Positions 7,378 through 16,533 of a stretch of 47,047 nt of DNA are shown piece by piece. The position numbers and the translations under genes were made by a program. Origin of the DNA: Planctomycetota bacterium (GTDB taxonomy: Bacteria; Planctomycetota; JAJSAM01); NCBI GenBank assembly GCA_024274785.1, contig JAJSAM010000026.1:1-47047 (forward strand), given 5' to 3'. The first letter of the stretch is position 1. Each line of letters begins with the position of its first letter. Below the pieces are notes generated by a model. That model searched no databases. It was not told the DNA's origin and was given only the letters and a program-made list of their open reading frames with translations.

Positions 7378-8109
7378 TCAGCGATTACCGCCGCCCTGCT
7401 TCCGCTTGTCGGCACTCCATCTCAGAATGCCTTCATACTGATCCTGGCTCACGACCTTGAGGATCTCTCCCTTGAGTTCCACTCGGTAGTCGTTCATGGA
7501 TTGCTCGAGGGCCTCCTGCTGCTGGGGTGTACCGTTCGCCGCGAAGTCCGCCGCCTTCCTCTTGAACGAGGCCAGGGTATGTCGCCGCTCCTTCAGCAGC
7601 GTGCCGAGTTCCTCCACCTGGTAGTCGGTCAAGCCGATCTGCGGCTGCATCTCCTTCAGCCATGCGTTCTCCCTGGCGACGGCTTCCGCCTCGGCCCGGC
7701 GCGCCCGTTCCTCACGCTGCTCGCGGGCGATCTCGTTCACCGTCTCCCGGACCTTCTCCTCGATCACCGCGTCCGCGACGAGGCTCGAAGAAGCGGCTCC
7801 ATCCGGCCCGGCACCGGGGATCGTCACACCGGGCTCGGCGCCACTCCCCGGGCTCACTCCGGCGATCGCAGCTGATGCGGCGGCGGAGGGGCGGTCCGCC
7901 TCGGGCAGAGGCCGCGAGGCACGCTCCTCGAGGATTCCGGTGCGCAGGCTCTCGACCTCCGCACCGAGATCCTCCACCTTCGCCGTGAGTCGGGAATAGT
8001 CCTCGGAGCGCCCCGGCAGCGTGTTGTCAGCAGGGAAGAGCACCTGTCCGAAGACGGCTCCGAGCAGGGCGGCCCCGATGAAACCGATGGTCAGAAGCAC
8101 AAGACGCAT
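7378..8109 (-). CDS. Membrane-anchored coiled-coil envelope protein
   Basis: A 243-residue protein with an N-terminal hydrophobic segment (LVLLTIGFIGAALLGAVFGQVLF), either an uncleaved anchor or signal peptide. Then come a short coiled coil (SRLTAKVEDLGAEVESLRTG), a Gly/Ala/Pro linker, and a long charged helical region (residues ~115-235) with LTDYQVEELGTLLKERRHTL and VSQDQYEGILRW. The helical part with repeated Q/E-rich turns recalls Spy/CpxP-type periplasmic helical proteins, but I see no clear LTxxQ motif and do not assign it. An AGGCTTCC-complement (GGAAGCC) precedes the ATG. Confidence 0.7.
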   Translation of the reverse strand: MRLVLLTIGFIGAALLGAVFGQVLFPADNTLPGRSEDYSRLTAKVEDLGAEVESLRTGILEERASRPLPEADRPSAAASAAIAGVSPGSGAEPGVTIPGAGPDGAASSSLVADAVIEEKVRETVNEIAREQREERARRAEAEAVARENAWLKEMQPQIGLTDYQVEELGTLLKERRHTLASFKRKAADFAANGTPQQQEALEQSMNDYRVELKGEILKVVSQDQYEGILRWSADKRKQGGGNR

Positions 8110-8255
8110 GGGAAGCCTCCTTCATTGGATCCATCAGTTTCGCGGAACAAGGTGCCTTCCGGCAATCAACTTTCCAACTTCGGGTGGAGAGCGCGGGGAT
8201 TCTCGGGCATGATGGAGGCAGGCGGGAACGAGCAGGTCCGGCAGGGGGGTGGTAC

Positions 8256-9662
8256 ATGGGTGGTCTCTTCGGCGTTGCTTCCACCGCGGACTGCATCCGT
8301 GATCTCTATTTCGGCACCGACTATCACTCCCACCTGGGGACTTCGCGGGGGGGCATGGCCTGCCTGAGCCGGTCCGGCATCGTCCGGTCGATCCACGACA
8401 TCACCAACACTCCGTTCCGGTCGAAGTTCGAAGCGGAGCTGACGCGGTTGCGGGGACGCACCGGCATCGGCGTCATCAGCGACACCGACGATCAGCCGGT
8501 CATCATCCGCTCGCACCTCGGCGTCTATGCCCTGGTGACCGTCGGCAAGATCAGCAACGCCGCCGAACTGGCGTCCGAAGCGTTCCTGAACGGCAAGACC
8601 CACTTTGCGGAACTGGGCGGCGGGGGGATCAACCCCACCGAACTCGTGGCCTCGCTGATCAGCCGCGAGTCCGATTTCGTGGAAGGAATCCGCAGTGCCC
8701 AGGCGCGGATCGAGGGATCCTGCTCGCTCCTGCTGCTGACCGACGACGGGATCTATGCGAGTCGAGACCGCCTGGGCCGGACCCCGATCGTCATCGGTCA
8801 ACGTGAGGGTTCCTTCGCCGCTGCGTCGGAGTCCTGCTCCTTCCCCAACCTCGGCTACGAGGTCGTTCGTGAGCTTGGTCCGGGAGAAGTGGTGCGACTG
8901 ACGCCGGAGGGGATCGACGTTCTTGCCCCTCCTGGCGACGAGATGCAGATCTGCTCCTTTCTCTGGGTCTACTACGGATACCCGGCCTCGACCTACGAGG
9001 GCGTCAACGTCGAGGTGGTTCGAAATCGTTGCGGGGCCGCGCTGGCTCGACGGGACGACGTGTCCCCGGATCTCGTGGCCGGGGTTCCGGACTCCGGTAC
9101 CGCCCACGGGATCGGCTACGCCTCCGAGGCGGGAGTGCCGTTCCGGCGCCCCTTCGTGAAGTACACCCCCACGTGGGCGCGCAGCTTCATGCCCCAGGCA
9201 CAGGAGATCCGGGACGTGGTGGCGCGCATGAAACTGATCCCCATCGCCGAACTGGTCCGCGGCAAGCGGATGCTTTTCTGCGAGGACTCCATCGTCCGCG
9301 GAACCCAGCTGAAAGACACGGTTCGGATGCTCTTCGCCGCAGGCGCGAAGGAGGTGCACATGCGCCCGGCCTGTCCGCCGCTGCTGCATTCGTGCAAGTT
9401 TCTGAACTTCTCCCGGTCGAAGTCCGAAATGGACCTGGCCGCGCGGCGGGCACTCCGCGAAGCGAGCGATGGCCCGGATGCACTGGCGGCCGGATCCCGA
9501 CACGATTCTCCCGAGCACTCGGCCATGGTGGAGCGTATCCGTCGCCGCCTCGGCCTGACCACTCTCCGCTACCAGGTGCTTTCGGATATGGTGGAGGCGA
9601 TCGGGCTGCCGAAGAGCGATCTCTGCACCTTCTGCTGGGACGGCTGTCAGTGCCCTTCTTGA
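8256..9662 (+). CDS. Amidophosphoribosyltransferase-like protein lacking the N-terminal catalytic Cys
   Basis: A 468-residue PurF paralog. The start ATG 8256 gives MGGLFGVAS; an earlier GTG at 8184 would add unrelated residues. In true PurF, residue 1 of the mature enzyme is the glutaminase Cys (CGVFG); here Gly stands in its place, so an N-terminal-nucleophile glutaminase cannot form. The rest of the Ntn fold is kept (FGTDYHSHLGTSRGG near residue 15; SRDRLGRTP near 170). The PRPP-binding loop is intact: FCEDSIVRGTQ at residues 341-351. The C-terminus carries a Cys cluster (CTFCWDGCQC). This is a known PurF-like subfamily often annotated as amidophosphoribosyltransferase; activity with ammonia or another amine is possible but unproven. 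The next gene begins 31 bases on. Confidence 0.85.
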   Translation: MGGLFGVASTADCIRDLYFGTDYHSHLGTSRGGMACLSRSGIVRSIHDITNTPFRSKFEAELTRLRGRTGIGVISDTDDQPVIIRSHLGVYALVTVGKISNAAELASEAFLNGKTHFAELGGGGINPTELVASLISRESDFVEGIRSAQARIEGSCSLLLLTDDGIYASRDRLGRTPIVIGQREGSFAAASESCSFPNLGYEVVRELGPGEVVRLTPEGIDVLAPPGDEMQICSFLWVYYGYPASTYEGVNVEVVRNRCGAALARRDDVSPDLVAGVPDSGTAHGIGYASEAGVPFRRPFVKYTPTWARSFMPQAQEIRDVVARMKLIPIAELVRGKRMLFCEDSIVRGTQLKDTVRMLFAAGAKEVHMRPACPPLLHSCKFLNFSRSKSEMDLAARRALREASDGPDALAAGSRHDSPEHSAMVERIRRRLGLTTLRYQVLSDMVEAIGLPKSDLCTFCWDGCQCPS

Positions 9663-9693
9663 TGCTGCATCCTGATCACAGTTCAATGGGAGC

Positions 9694-11760
9694 ATGAGCT
9701 CTCGTCCTCCCACTCCGGATTCGCCCCGAAGCGGCAGAATTCGACTCGAGGACGGCGCTCGCGTTGCGGTGGTGGGAGGGGGCCCGGCGGGTTCCTTCTT
9801 CTCGATTCTGCTTCTCCGTGAGGCGCGGAGCCTGGGCCGGAAGCTCGATGTCCGGATCATCGAGCGACGTGGCGGCCTGACCCTCGATGACCCCATCCGC
9901 CCCGGACGGCCCGCGACCGGCTGCAACTTCTGTGCGGGCGGCATCTCCCCCCGAATGAACGACATCCTCGCCAGTCTCGGGTTATCCCTCCCCGAGATTG
10001 TGGTGAAGAACACCGTCCACACCATCACGATCCAGTCTCACTGGAAGAACCTGGAACTGCGCGTGCCCGAAGGGCGGGAGATGTACTCGGTGTACCGGGG
10101 GGCGCGGCCGGCGGCCCGGTCCGACCGCAGCGCGAACTTCGATACTTTCCTGCTCGACGCGGCCCGGCAGGAGGGGGCCCGGATTGTCACCGCTGAGGCG
10201 GAAGGGGCGGCGCGGCAAAGCGACGGACGGCCTACGATCACCACGTTCGACTCGGTCACCGGGGAGCGGTCCGAGATGCCGGCGGACCTGCTCGTCTTCG
10301 CGGGAGGAGTGAACCGCGCACCGGGCACGGATCCCCGGACGAATCCTCTTGTGACGGATGCACGGAAGCTCATGCCCGGATTCGTCCCCCCGGCAGTCCG
10401 CCGGACCATGATCTTCGAACTCGAGATCACTCCGGATGCAGCCTCTTCCATGGACGGTGAGCTGACCTTCATCCTGTATGGGTCTCCGCGGCTCAAGCTC
10501 TCCATGGGCTCCATTCTCCCGAAGGGCAGATTCGCCACCGTCGTGCTGATCGGGCCTTCCATCGACGAGGGGGAGGATGCTCCGAGCATTGCCGAGGTGG
10601 TGGACGCGTTCCTCGAGCTGCCGCAGATCCGGCGGATCCTGCCCCATCGTCCCGCGAGGCAGGCTCCGAGTTGCATCTGCCGTCCGAATATGGTGGTTGG
10701 CACGGCGCGGAGCCCCATCGGAGACCGTGTGGTGGCCATCGGTGACCTGGCGACCTCGCGCCTCTACAAGGACGGCATCTACTCCGCCTACCTCACCGCG
10801 GAAGCCCTGGTCCGGACGGTCCTGCGACAAGGCGTTGATCAGCACAGCCTGAATCGCGGCTACCGGCCGGTGGTGCGGGAACTCCGCCGGGATCAGCGAT
10901 ACGGTCGGCTTGTCTTCCTGTTGAACAAGGTGCTCTTCCAGAACCCCGTGCTTTCCCGGGTGACCTATCAGGCGATCCTGCGGGAGCGCCGCCGGGAGCG
11001 TCGGGAGCGCCGGCCCCTCGAACGGGTGCTCTGGCGGATTGCCAGCGGTGACGACAGCTACGCGGCGATCCTCGGTGACATGTTCAATCCGATCACCTTG
11101 CTCCTGGTGTTGATCCGCGGAGTGTTCATCACGGTGCGCAACACGATCACCGAGTGGTTCCTCGGTCTCGACTGGTCCGGGATCGGGCGGCATCCCACCG
11201 GAGTCTACCGCGAGGACCTGAGTCGCAAGGTGGCGGAGGTGGCGGAGCGCACCGGCGTCACCCGGGGGACGCACCGCGACTTCCGCAGGATGTACACCAT
11301 CCGATTGCGCTGCCGGCCGGAGCAGATCCTCGCGGAGCTCGGCAAGCTCGGAAGCCCGGACCGGGAGTTTCTCCGCCCGCGCTTCGTGAACGTCCGTCGG
11401 ACGGAGGGTGGTCCGAACGAAGTCGGGAGCGTCGTCGAGTACCAGGTCCGCGCCCCCTTTGTCTCTCTCTCCCTTCGCCTGGTCGATATCGATCCACGCC
11501 GGTACATCGTCTACCGTGTCGAGAAGGGGTTTGCGCGGGGCGGTGTGCTGGCTTTCGACGTGAAGAAGGGGCGCCCCGGAATCTGCCACTTCTCCATCCT
11601 GGTTACGTTCAACTACTGGCTGGATAACGCCATGGCACGATGGATCTGGCGGTGGTTCTTCCCCACTTTCATCCATGATGTCATCTGGAACCACGCACTC
11701 TGCCGGTTGAAGGACATCGTGGAGCGACCGTGGCGCCGGGGGGAAGATGATCCCGGCTGA
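9694..11760 (+). CDS. FAD-dependent oxidoreductase (geranylgeranyl-reductase-like) with an extra C-terminal domain
   Basis: A 688-residue protein. The Rossmann motif VVGGGPAG (residues ~26-33) and IIERR at the end of the second strand bind FAD. A Cys pair in TGCNFCAGG (C77, C80) and the later DRVVAIGDLATSRLYKDGIYSAY segment (second FAD contact) are as in geranylgeranyl-reductase-like flavoproteins. Those are usually ~400 residues; here residues ~440-688 form an added basic linker (RERRRERRERR), a hydrophobic helix near residue 460 (ILGDMFNPITLLLVLIRGVFI) and a beta-rich domain that ends in a membrane-tropic helix (SILVTFNYWLDNAMARWIWRW). The addition may be a lipid-binding (SRPBCC-like) domain; this is a guess. 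It follows the PurF-like gene closely on the same strand. Confidence 0.75.
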   Translation: MSSRPPTPDSPRSGRIRLEDGARVAVVGGGPAGSFFSILLLREARSLGRKLDVRIIERRGGLTLDDPIRPGRPATGCNFCAGGISPRMNDILASLGLSLPEIVVKNTVHTITIQSHWKNLELRVPEGREMYSVYRGARPAARSDRSANFDTFLLDAARQEGARIVTAEAEGAARQSDGRPTITTFDSVTGERSEMPADLLVFAGGVNRAPGTDPRTNPLVTDARKLMPGFVPPAVRRTMIFELEITPDAASSMDGELTFILYGSPRLKLSMGSILPKGRFATVVLIGPSIDEGEDAPSIAEVVDAFLELPQIRRILPHRPARQAPSCICRPNMVVGTARSPIGDRVVAIGDLATSRLYKDGIYSAYLTAEALVRTVLRQGVDQHSLNRGYRPVVRELRRDQRYGRLVFLLNKVLFQNPVLSRVTYQAILRERRRERRERRPLERVLWRIASGDDSYAAILGDMFNPITLLLVLIRGVFITVRNTITEWFLGLDWSGIGRHPTGVYREDLSRKVAEVAERTGVTRGTHRDFRRMYTIRLRCRPEQILAELGKLGSPDREFLRPRFVNVRRTEGGPNEVGSVVEYQVRAPFVSLSLRLVDIDPRRYIVYRVEKGFARGGVLAFDVKKGRPGICHFSILVTFNYWLDNAMARWIWRWFFPTFIHDVIWNHALCRLKDIVERPWRRGEDDPG

Positions 11761-11802
11761 ACCGAACCGGGCGGAGCGACTGATCATGACGCGGAGGACC
11801 CC

Positions 11803-12234
11803 ATGAACGATGACCAGACTGCGGCGGGGCCGGCCGAGAATCTCGGCGAGCCGGCGATCAAAGTGCTGATGATGCCCCGGGACACCAACGTACACGGGAC
11901 GATCTTCGGCGGGGTGCTGCTCTCCCACATCGACCAGGCCGGGGCGGTGCACGCCCGGCGGATGGGGCTCGATCGCGTCGTCACCGTCGCCATGGACGCG
12001 GTGGAGTTCAAGCTCCCGGTCTTCGTCGGCGATACCGTGAGCTTCTACGGCGAGACGGCGCGCATCGGGCGTACCTCGATCACCGTCCTGATCGACGTCT
12101 GGGCCCGCCGATTTACTCCGGAGCGTGAACGCGTGCACGTCACCACGGCCGAAATCGTCTTCGTCCACGTGGACGAGGACCGGAAACCGATCGGCATTGT
12201 CCGGGGTTCTGCCGCCAGCTCGGAATTCGACTGA
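11803..12234 (+). CDS. Acyl-CoA thioesterase, hotdog fold (YciA/BACH type)
   Basis: A 143-residue single hotdog domain. MPRDTNVHGTIFGGVLLSHIDQAG holds the family signature (NxxGxxFGG...D), with the catalytic Asp in HIDQAG, followed by TVAMDAVEFKLPVFVGD. Family members cleave acyl-CoA to free acid and CoA in the cytosol. The start has GCGGAGG seven bases upstream. It lies 42 bases after the FAD oxidoreductase and probably shares its transcript, suggesting a lipid-related theme, which is inference. Confidence 0.92.
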   Translation: MNDDQTAAGPAENLGEPAIKVLMMPRDTNVHGTIFGGVLLSHIDQAGAVHARRMGLDRVVTVAMDAVEFKLPVFVGDTVSFYGETARIGRTSITVLIDVWARRFTPERERVHVTTAEIVFVHVDEDRKPIGIVRGSAASSEFD

Positions 12235-12566
12235 GCGCGGGCCCCATCGCCCGGCAGTTCAGATCGAACGGGAGCCGGGTCAGCGCACCGCCTCCGGTCG
12301 AATCCGCCAGGTGGACGATCGCCTGCGCGGCCTGGGCCGCCGCGGTCGGGACGAGGTGAAGGCATCGGGGGAGCAATCCCCGTGGAAGCCGCCGATGGCC
12401 CATGGATCTCAACCGACGAGCAACGCAGCTCAAGGGGATGCAGCGGCCCTCGAATGCAGCAGTTATTTCCAGACGGGCCCAAAGGCCTCTTCGCAACGAT
12501 CATGCCGCGGTATGGTCGGCCTGGACGCTCTCCGGGACGGTTACACCCTTTGAGGTTGGTCTCTGC
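12235..12566. other. Gene-free stretch with repeat C copy 2
   Basis: 332 bases. The first 165 bases hold no gene I recognise; the minus strand reads as an open, GC3-rich frame (VHLADSTGGGALTRLPFDLN) without a start or a known family, so it may be a relic or chance. GGGGA-GCAA-TCCCC at about 12368-12381 is a small hairpin. The repeat lies at 12407-12480, and GAGGTTGG at about 12551 is the likely ribosome binding site of the next gene. Confidence 0.4.
12407..12480. repeat. Dispersed repeat family C, copy 2 (reverse orientation to copy 1)
   Basis: TCTCAACCGACGAGCAACG through GATGCAGCGGCCCTCGAATG to TTTCCAGACGGGCCC matches the left half of the 4502-4664 element in reverse complement, with about 80-85% identity by eye over ~74 bases. 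It lacks the second inverted end. It ends 86 bases before the start of the methyltransferase gene. Confidence 0.75.
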
Positions 12567-13781
12567 ATGATCGAAAAACGGGTCAAACGGCAGGTCATCG
12601 GGAAACCGCAACGCTTCTTCGCGGTGGTTCAGCCCGGATTCGAACCCGTCGCCCGGCGCGAACTCTCCTAACTGGGAATCGAGGGCGCCTTCGAGGATGA
12701 GACGGGGGGGATCGAGTTCACGAGTCGCGTCGATGGCTGCTACCGGGTCAACCTCGGCGCCCGCACGATCACGCGGATCCTGATGCGTCTCTTCGAAGTC
12801 AAAGCCACGAGCTTTCGCGAACTGCGGCGGAAGGTCGGGGCCCTGCCCTTCGAACTCTACATCGCCGACGGCGCCGACGTGGGCTTTCAGGTGAAGTGCT
12901 CGCGCTCGCGCCTCTCCCACGAGGGAGCGGTCGAGGAGCATCTGGGCCGGTCGATCGCCGCGCGACTCGGGATGTTCGGAGTCAAGGTGGAGTTTCCGGT
13001 TGCGGACGCCACCCAGACGGTTCACGTCCGGATCACCGACGATGTCTGCCGCTTCAGCCTCGACACCACCGGGACGCCGCTCTATCTCCGCGGGCGAAAG
13101 CCGAACGCCGCGTCCGCCACGCTTCGGGAGACGACCGCCGCGTCGATTCTCAAGGCCGCGGGCTGGCCCGGCTTCGACATCCTGATCGACCCCATGTGCG
13201 GGGCCGGGACGTTTACGCTCGAGGCGCTGGAAATGGCCTCTGGGCGCCTGCCGAATGTGGAGCGGGGCTTCCCGTTCACGGACTGGCCCGCGTTCCGTCC
13301 GAAGGCCTATGCTCATCTGAAGGAGAAGATGATCGAGGAAGCCGCCGCCGCCGGACGGAAGACCCGGGTTCTGGCGTTCGACCTCGACCCGGAAGCGGTC
13401 GAGACCACCCGGAGGAACCTCGCGGTCGCGGGTCTTCCAACCGATCACGTTTCGGTCGAGGCCGGAGACTTCACCGACCCCCTGACCCTTCCCGGCTTCG
13501 AGAGTATTCCTGCGAGTGCGCGCGCTCTGCTCGTCCTGAATCCGCCCTACGGCAAGCGCCTTGCGGGGGGCAACCCGAAACAGCTCTACCGCCGAATCGG
13601 CGAGGCCATCCGGAACCACTTCCACGGATCCTACGCGGTCATCGTGCCGGGCCTGGAGATCGAGAAGGCCCTGTCGGTGCCCCGGGACGGGAAGATCCTC
13701 TTTCAGAACGGCGGGCTGCGGGTGGCGGCGATCTTTCATGCGGAACCGGACGAGCAGGATGATCCTGAGCCCGGAGCGTGA
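12567..13781 (+). pseudogene. RlmL/YcbY-type THUMP methyltransferase interrupted by one in-frame TAA
   Basis: From ATG 12567 the frame encodes FFAVVQPGFEPVARRELS, then TAA at 12669-12671 (codon 35), then continues in the same frame as LGIEGAFEDETGGIEF... to 13781. Both sides match one family: N-terminal FxAxxPGxExxxxxEL-x2-LGI, THUMP domain (~50-160), then a Rossmann methyltransferase with DPMCGAGTF at residue ~208 and the catalytic NPPYGKRL at ~325. This is the 23S rRNA guanine-N2 methyltransferase family (RlmL/RlmK and relatives). The stop sits where the family has a variable residue, so CAA to TAA is the simplest change. A restart at ATG 12783 would lose 72 residues, including part of the THUMP domain. 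The last bases overlap the next start (GTGA). Confidence 0.8.
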
Positions 13782-15406
13782 GCCCTTCGAAACCGACCCG
13801 GACCTGGCGCGTCATGAATCTGACCCTCGGGCTGACCGAGCCGGAGGAGGAGCTTCGCGGACGCGCCGCCGCGGTGGTGGGGGTGCCCGCGCATCGCCTC
13901 CGTGGTTTTCGCATCGCGCGGAAGTCGGTGGACGCTCGCCGGCGCGGTTCGGAACGACGCCTGCGGTTCGTGGTGCACGCTGACTGTGTGCTCGATGCGG
14001 ATTTCCGGAGCAGGCGCTTCCTGAAGGCGGTGAAGAGCGGCCGGATCACCGAGGTCGAGGAGAGCGGCAGCTTTCTCGTAGCGAAGGTCCGGGCCGGAGT
14101 GAGGAGCGCCCGGGTGGTCGTGGTCGGGGCCGGGCCGGCCGGGCTCTACGCCGCATTGGCGCTCGCGCGAAACGGTGTGCGAGTCACCGTCCTCGATCGC
14201 GGGGCCGGTCTTCTGGAACGAGGCCGTGACCTCGCGAAGTTCCTCCGCACGCGGGTGCCGGATCCGGAATCGAATCTTCTGTTCGGCGAGGGCGGGGCGG
14301 GGACCTATTCGGACGGGAAGATCTACACGCGGGTTTCGGATCCGCTGGAGGTGCCCTGCCTTGATGAGTTGGTGGCCTGCGGCGCCCCGCCGGAGATCCG
14401 CTACGACTCCCGCGCCCACATCGGCACCGACAAGCTGCACAAGATCCTGCCGCGCTTTCGCGAGCGGCTCAAGGAGTTGGGGGCCGAGCTTCTCTTCAGA
14501 ACGAAGCTCGAGTCGCTGGTCGTTGATGCCGGGCCGCCCCGAAGTGTCGTCGCGGTCGGGACCTCCGCGGGAGAGATCCGGTGCGATGCGCTGTTCGTGG
14601 CGCTCGGGCACAGTGCCCGCGACAGCATCCGGATGTTCTTCGGGCATGGGGTGACGGTCGATCCGAAGCCGTTCCAGCTCGGGGTCCGGATCGAGCATCC
14701 CCAGGAGCTGATCGACCGTGGCCGCTACGGGGAGAGCCCGGAGGCGAAGCTCCTCGGTCCGGCTTCTTACAACCTCGTCTGCAAAGTCGGCGGCGGCGTT
14801 CCCTCCGCCTTCTCCTTCTGCATGTGCCCCGGTGGCAAGATCGTCGCGAGCGTCAATGAACCGGGAATGCTCTGCACGAACGGCATGAGTAATTCCATGC
14901 ATTCGTTCCCGTATGCCAATGCGGCGCTGGTGACGACGCTGGGACCCGCGGAGTTCGGCCCGGGCCCGTTCGCCGGCGTCGATTTTCAGGAGCGCCTCGA
15001 GCGAGAGTTCTTCGAGGCCGGCGGCGCGGACTACACCGCCCCGGCCCAGCGGGCGAGCGACTTCCTGGCTGGCCGGGAGACCGGGGACCCGCCGGCCACG
15101 AGCTACTCCTTCGGCACGCACCCGGCGCGGATCGACGAACTCCTGCCAGGGCGGGTGCGGTCGGCGGTCGCCGCGGCGCTTGCGAAGTTCGATCGCCAGA
15201 TCCCGGGCTTCGCCGGCCCGGAAGGACTGCTCGTCGGCATCGAGACGAGGAGCTCCGGCCCGCTTCGTCTGACGCGCGACCGGGACACCTGTGTGGCGGA
15301 GGGCTTCACCAACCTGTACCCGATCGGTGAAGGGGCGGGCTACGCGGGCGGCATCATGAGTGCGGCGATCGACGGGGCGAGGGCGGCGAAGCGGTTCCTG
15401 GCCTGA
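13778..15406 (+). CDS. NAD(P)/FAD-dependent dehydrogenase, COG2509 type
   Basis: A 542-residue flavoprotein. The start GTG 13778 overlaps the stop of the methyltransferase gene (GTGA), implying coupling. Residues 1-100 are a small alpha/beta domain (MNLTLGLTEPEEELRGRAAA...HRLRGFRIARKSVDARR), as in the family. The FAD motif VVVVGAGPAGLYAA lies near residue 115; NLLFGEGGAGTYSDGKIYTR and the C-terminal NLYPIGEGAGYAGGIMSAA complete the signature. The family is described as uncharacterised FAD-dependent dehydrogenases; the substrate is unknown. Length is normal for the family (~530). Confidence 0.9.
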   Translation: MSPSKPTRTWRVMNLTLGLTEPEEELRGRAAAVVGVPAHRLRGFRIARKSVDARRRGSERRLRFVVHADCVLDADFRSRRFLKAVKSGRITEVEESGSFLVAKVRAGVRSARVVVVGAGPAGLYAALALARNGVRVTVLDRGAGLLERGRDLAKFLRTRVPDPESNLLFGEGGAGTYSDGKIYTRVSDPLEVPCLDELVACGAPPEIRYDSRAHIGTDKLHKILPRFRERLKELGAELLFRTKLESLVVDAGPPRSVVAVGTSAGEIRCDALFVALGHSARDSIRMFFGHGVTVDPKPFQLGVRIEHPQELIDRGRYGESPEAKLLGPASYNLVCKVGGGVPSAFSFCMCPGGKIVASVNEPGMLCTNGMSNSMHSFPYANAALVTTLGPAEFGPGPFAGVDFQERLEREFFEAGGADYTAPAQRASDFLAGRETGDPPATSYSFGTHPARIDELLPGRVRSAVAAALAKFDRQIPGFAGPEGLLVGIETRSSGPLRLTRDRDTCVAEGFTNLYPIGEGAGYAGGIMSAAIDGARAAKRFLA

Positions 15407-15606
15407 CCCCTTTTCTGCGCCCGCGCGGGATGGCCGGGCGGGAGCGCAGCAACGAGGGCGATGAGGATGAAGCGTTTCGCTCCGTCACCAGATGACGTTT
15501 CGCGTTGAACCTCATCCGCCCGTGCCGGTTCTTCACCGGCGGGTCACCGGTTCGTGTCACTGGTGACTGGTATACTCGGGGTCGTCCAACAAAGAAAGGG
15601 AGAGCC

Positions 15607-16533
15607 ATGGTTGTGACGATCCTGGAAAGACTGGAAGGGGTGTCAATCGGTGAACCTCTGCATGCCGGTAACCTGACGGTGCTGCCGCTGATGGGGGAGG
15701 AACCGCTCGCGATACCGTGGCTGAATTCCGAGGAGGCCCTGGATCTGAAGGGATTCGACGTCGGTGAGGTGAGCGAGTCCGGGGCGGTGAACACGCTGAT
15801 CGTCACGAATCGCTGCAAGCTGCCCATCCTGTTGCTCGACGGGGAGGTCCTGCACGGAGGCAAGCAGAACCGCGTGATGAATACCTCGGTGCTCGTGGCG
15901 GCCGGGGCAACGATCACTATCCCCGTGAGTTGTGTCGAGCGGGGCCGGTGGTCGCACGGCCGGGCCCACCGATCCGCCGGATACAACGTTCCGTCGTCGA
16001 TGCGCTCGAAGATGAAGAAGGAGATTCTGGCTTCGCTTCGTTGCCAGCGGGGGCACCGGTCCTCGCAGGGCGAAGTCTGGGCTTCAGTGGACCAGGTGCT
16101 TTCGGATGCCGGGTCTCACTCCAGCACCGACGATCTGTCACAGGCCTACGATGACCACGCGCACCAGGTCCTCGAGACCACGGACGCTCTCGAATTGCCC
16201 GAGGACGCCGTCGGGGCGCTCTTCGCCGTCGATGGCCGGTTTGTCGGTGGGGACATCTTTGACACCGCTTCGAGCTTTCGGAAGTTCCGGGCGCGCATCC
16301 TGCGTGGTGCGGCGATGGACGCCATCCGCTCCCGGGGACGGCTCGAGGGGGTGGCGCCCGTGAACCCGGAGAAGATCCTCAATGAGATTCATGGTCTCGC
16401 CGAGGCGCCCCCGGAGGAGTATGAATCACCCGGCTCGGGTCGGGAGGTGCGAAGCGAATCGGCGGGATTGCAGGCCAGCGCACTGGTGTTCGAGGAAGGG
16501 ATGGTGCATCTGGGGTTGTTTGCGGCGCACTAG
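15607..16533 (+). CDS. ARPP-1 domain protein (DUF6569-like)
   Basis: A 308-residue soluble protein. The start ATG 15607 follows AAAGAAAGGGAGAG; an in-frame start at 15505 is rejected because its product opens with unrelated residues. The segment PILLLDGEVLHGGKQNRVMN followed by VSCVERGRW is characteristic of the ARPP-1 (ARG and rhodanese-phosphatase associated) domain. Proteins with this domain are linked by genome context to nucleotide/ADP-ribose-related systems in the literature, but their reaction is not established. Here the gene stands alone. A TATACT at 15571-15576 is a plausible -10 box, with no convincing -35. Confidence 0.75.
   Translation: MVVTILERLEGVSIGEPLHAGNLTVLPLMGEEPLAIPWLNSEEALDLKGFDVGEVSESGAVNTLIVTNRCKLPILLLDGEVLHGGKQNRVMNTSVLVAAGATITIPVSCVERGRWSHGRAHRSAGYNVPSSMRSKMKKEILASLRCQRGHRSSQGEVWASVDQVLSDAGSHSSTDDLSQAYDDHAHQVLETTDALELPEDAVGALFAVDGRFVGGDIFDTASSFRKFRARILRGAAMDAIRSRGRLEGVAPVNPEKILNEIHGLAEAPPEEYESPGSGREVRSESAGLQASALVFEEGMVHLGLFAAH

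Noticed and set aside
12630..12655. tRNA-like T-arm text (GGGTTCGAATCCGGG on the minus strand)
   Set aside because: The stem does not pair as a T-arm and no D-arm, anticodon arm or acceptor stem can be built around it; the bases encode the conserved QPGFEPVARREL of the methyltransferase.
12669..12671. TAA reassigned to a sense codon
   Set aside because: Another gene in the window (sat/cysC) ends normally at TAA, and no other intact gene shows an internal TAA.
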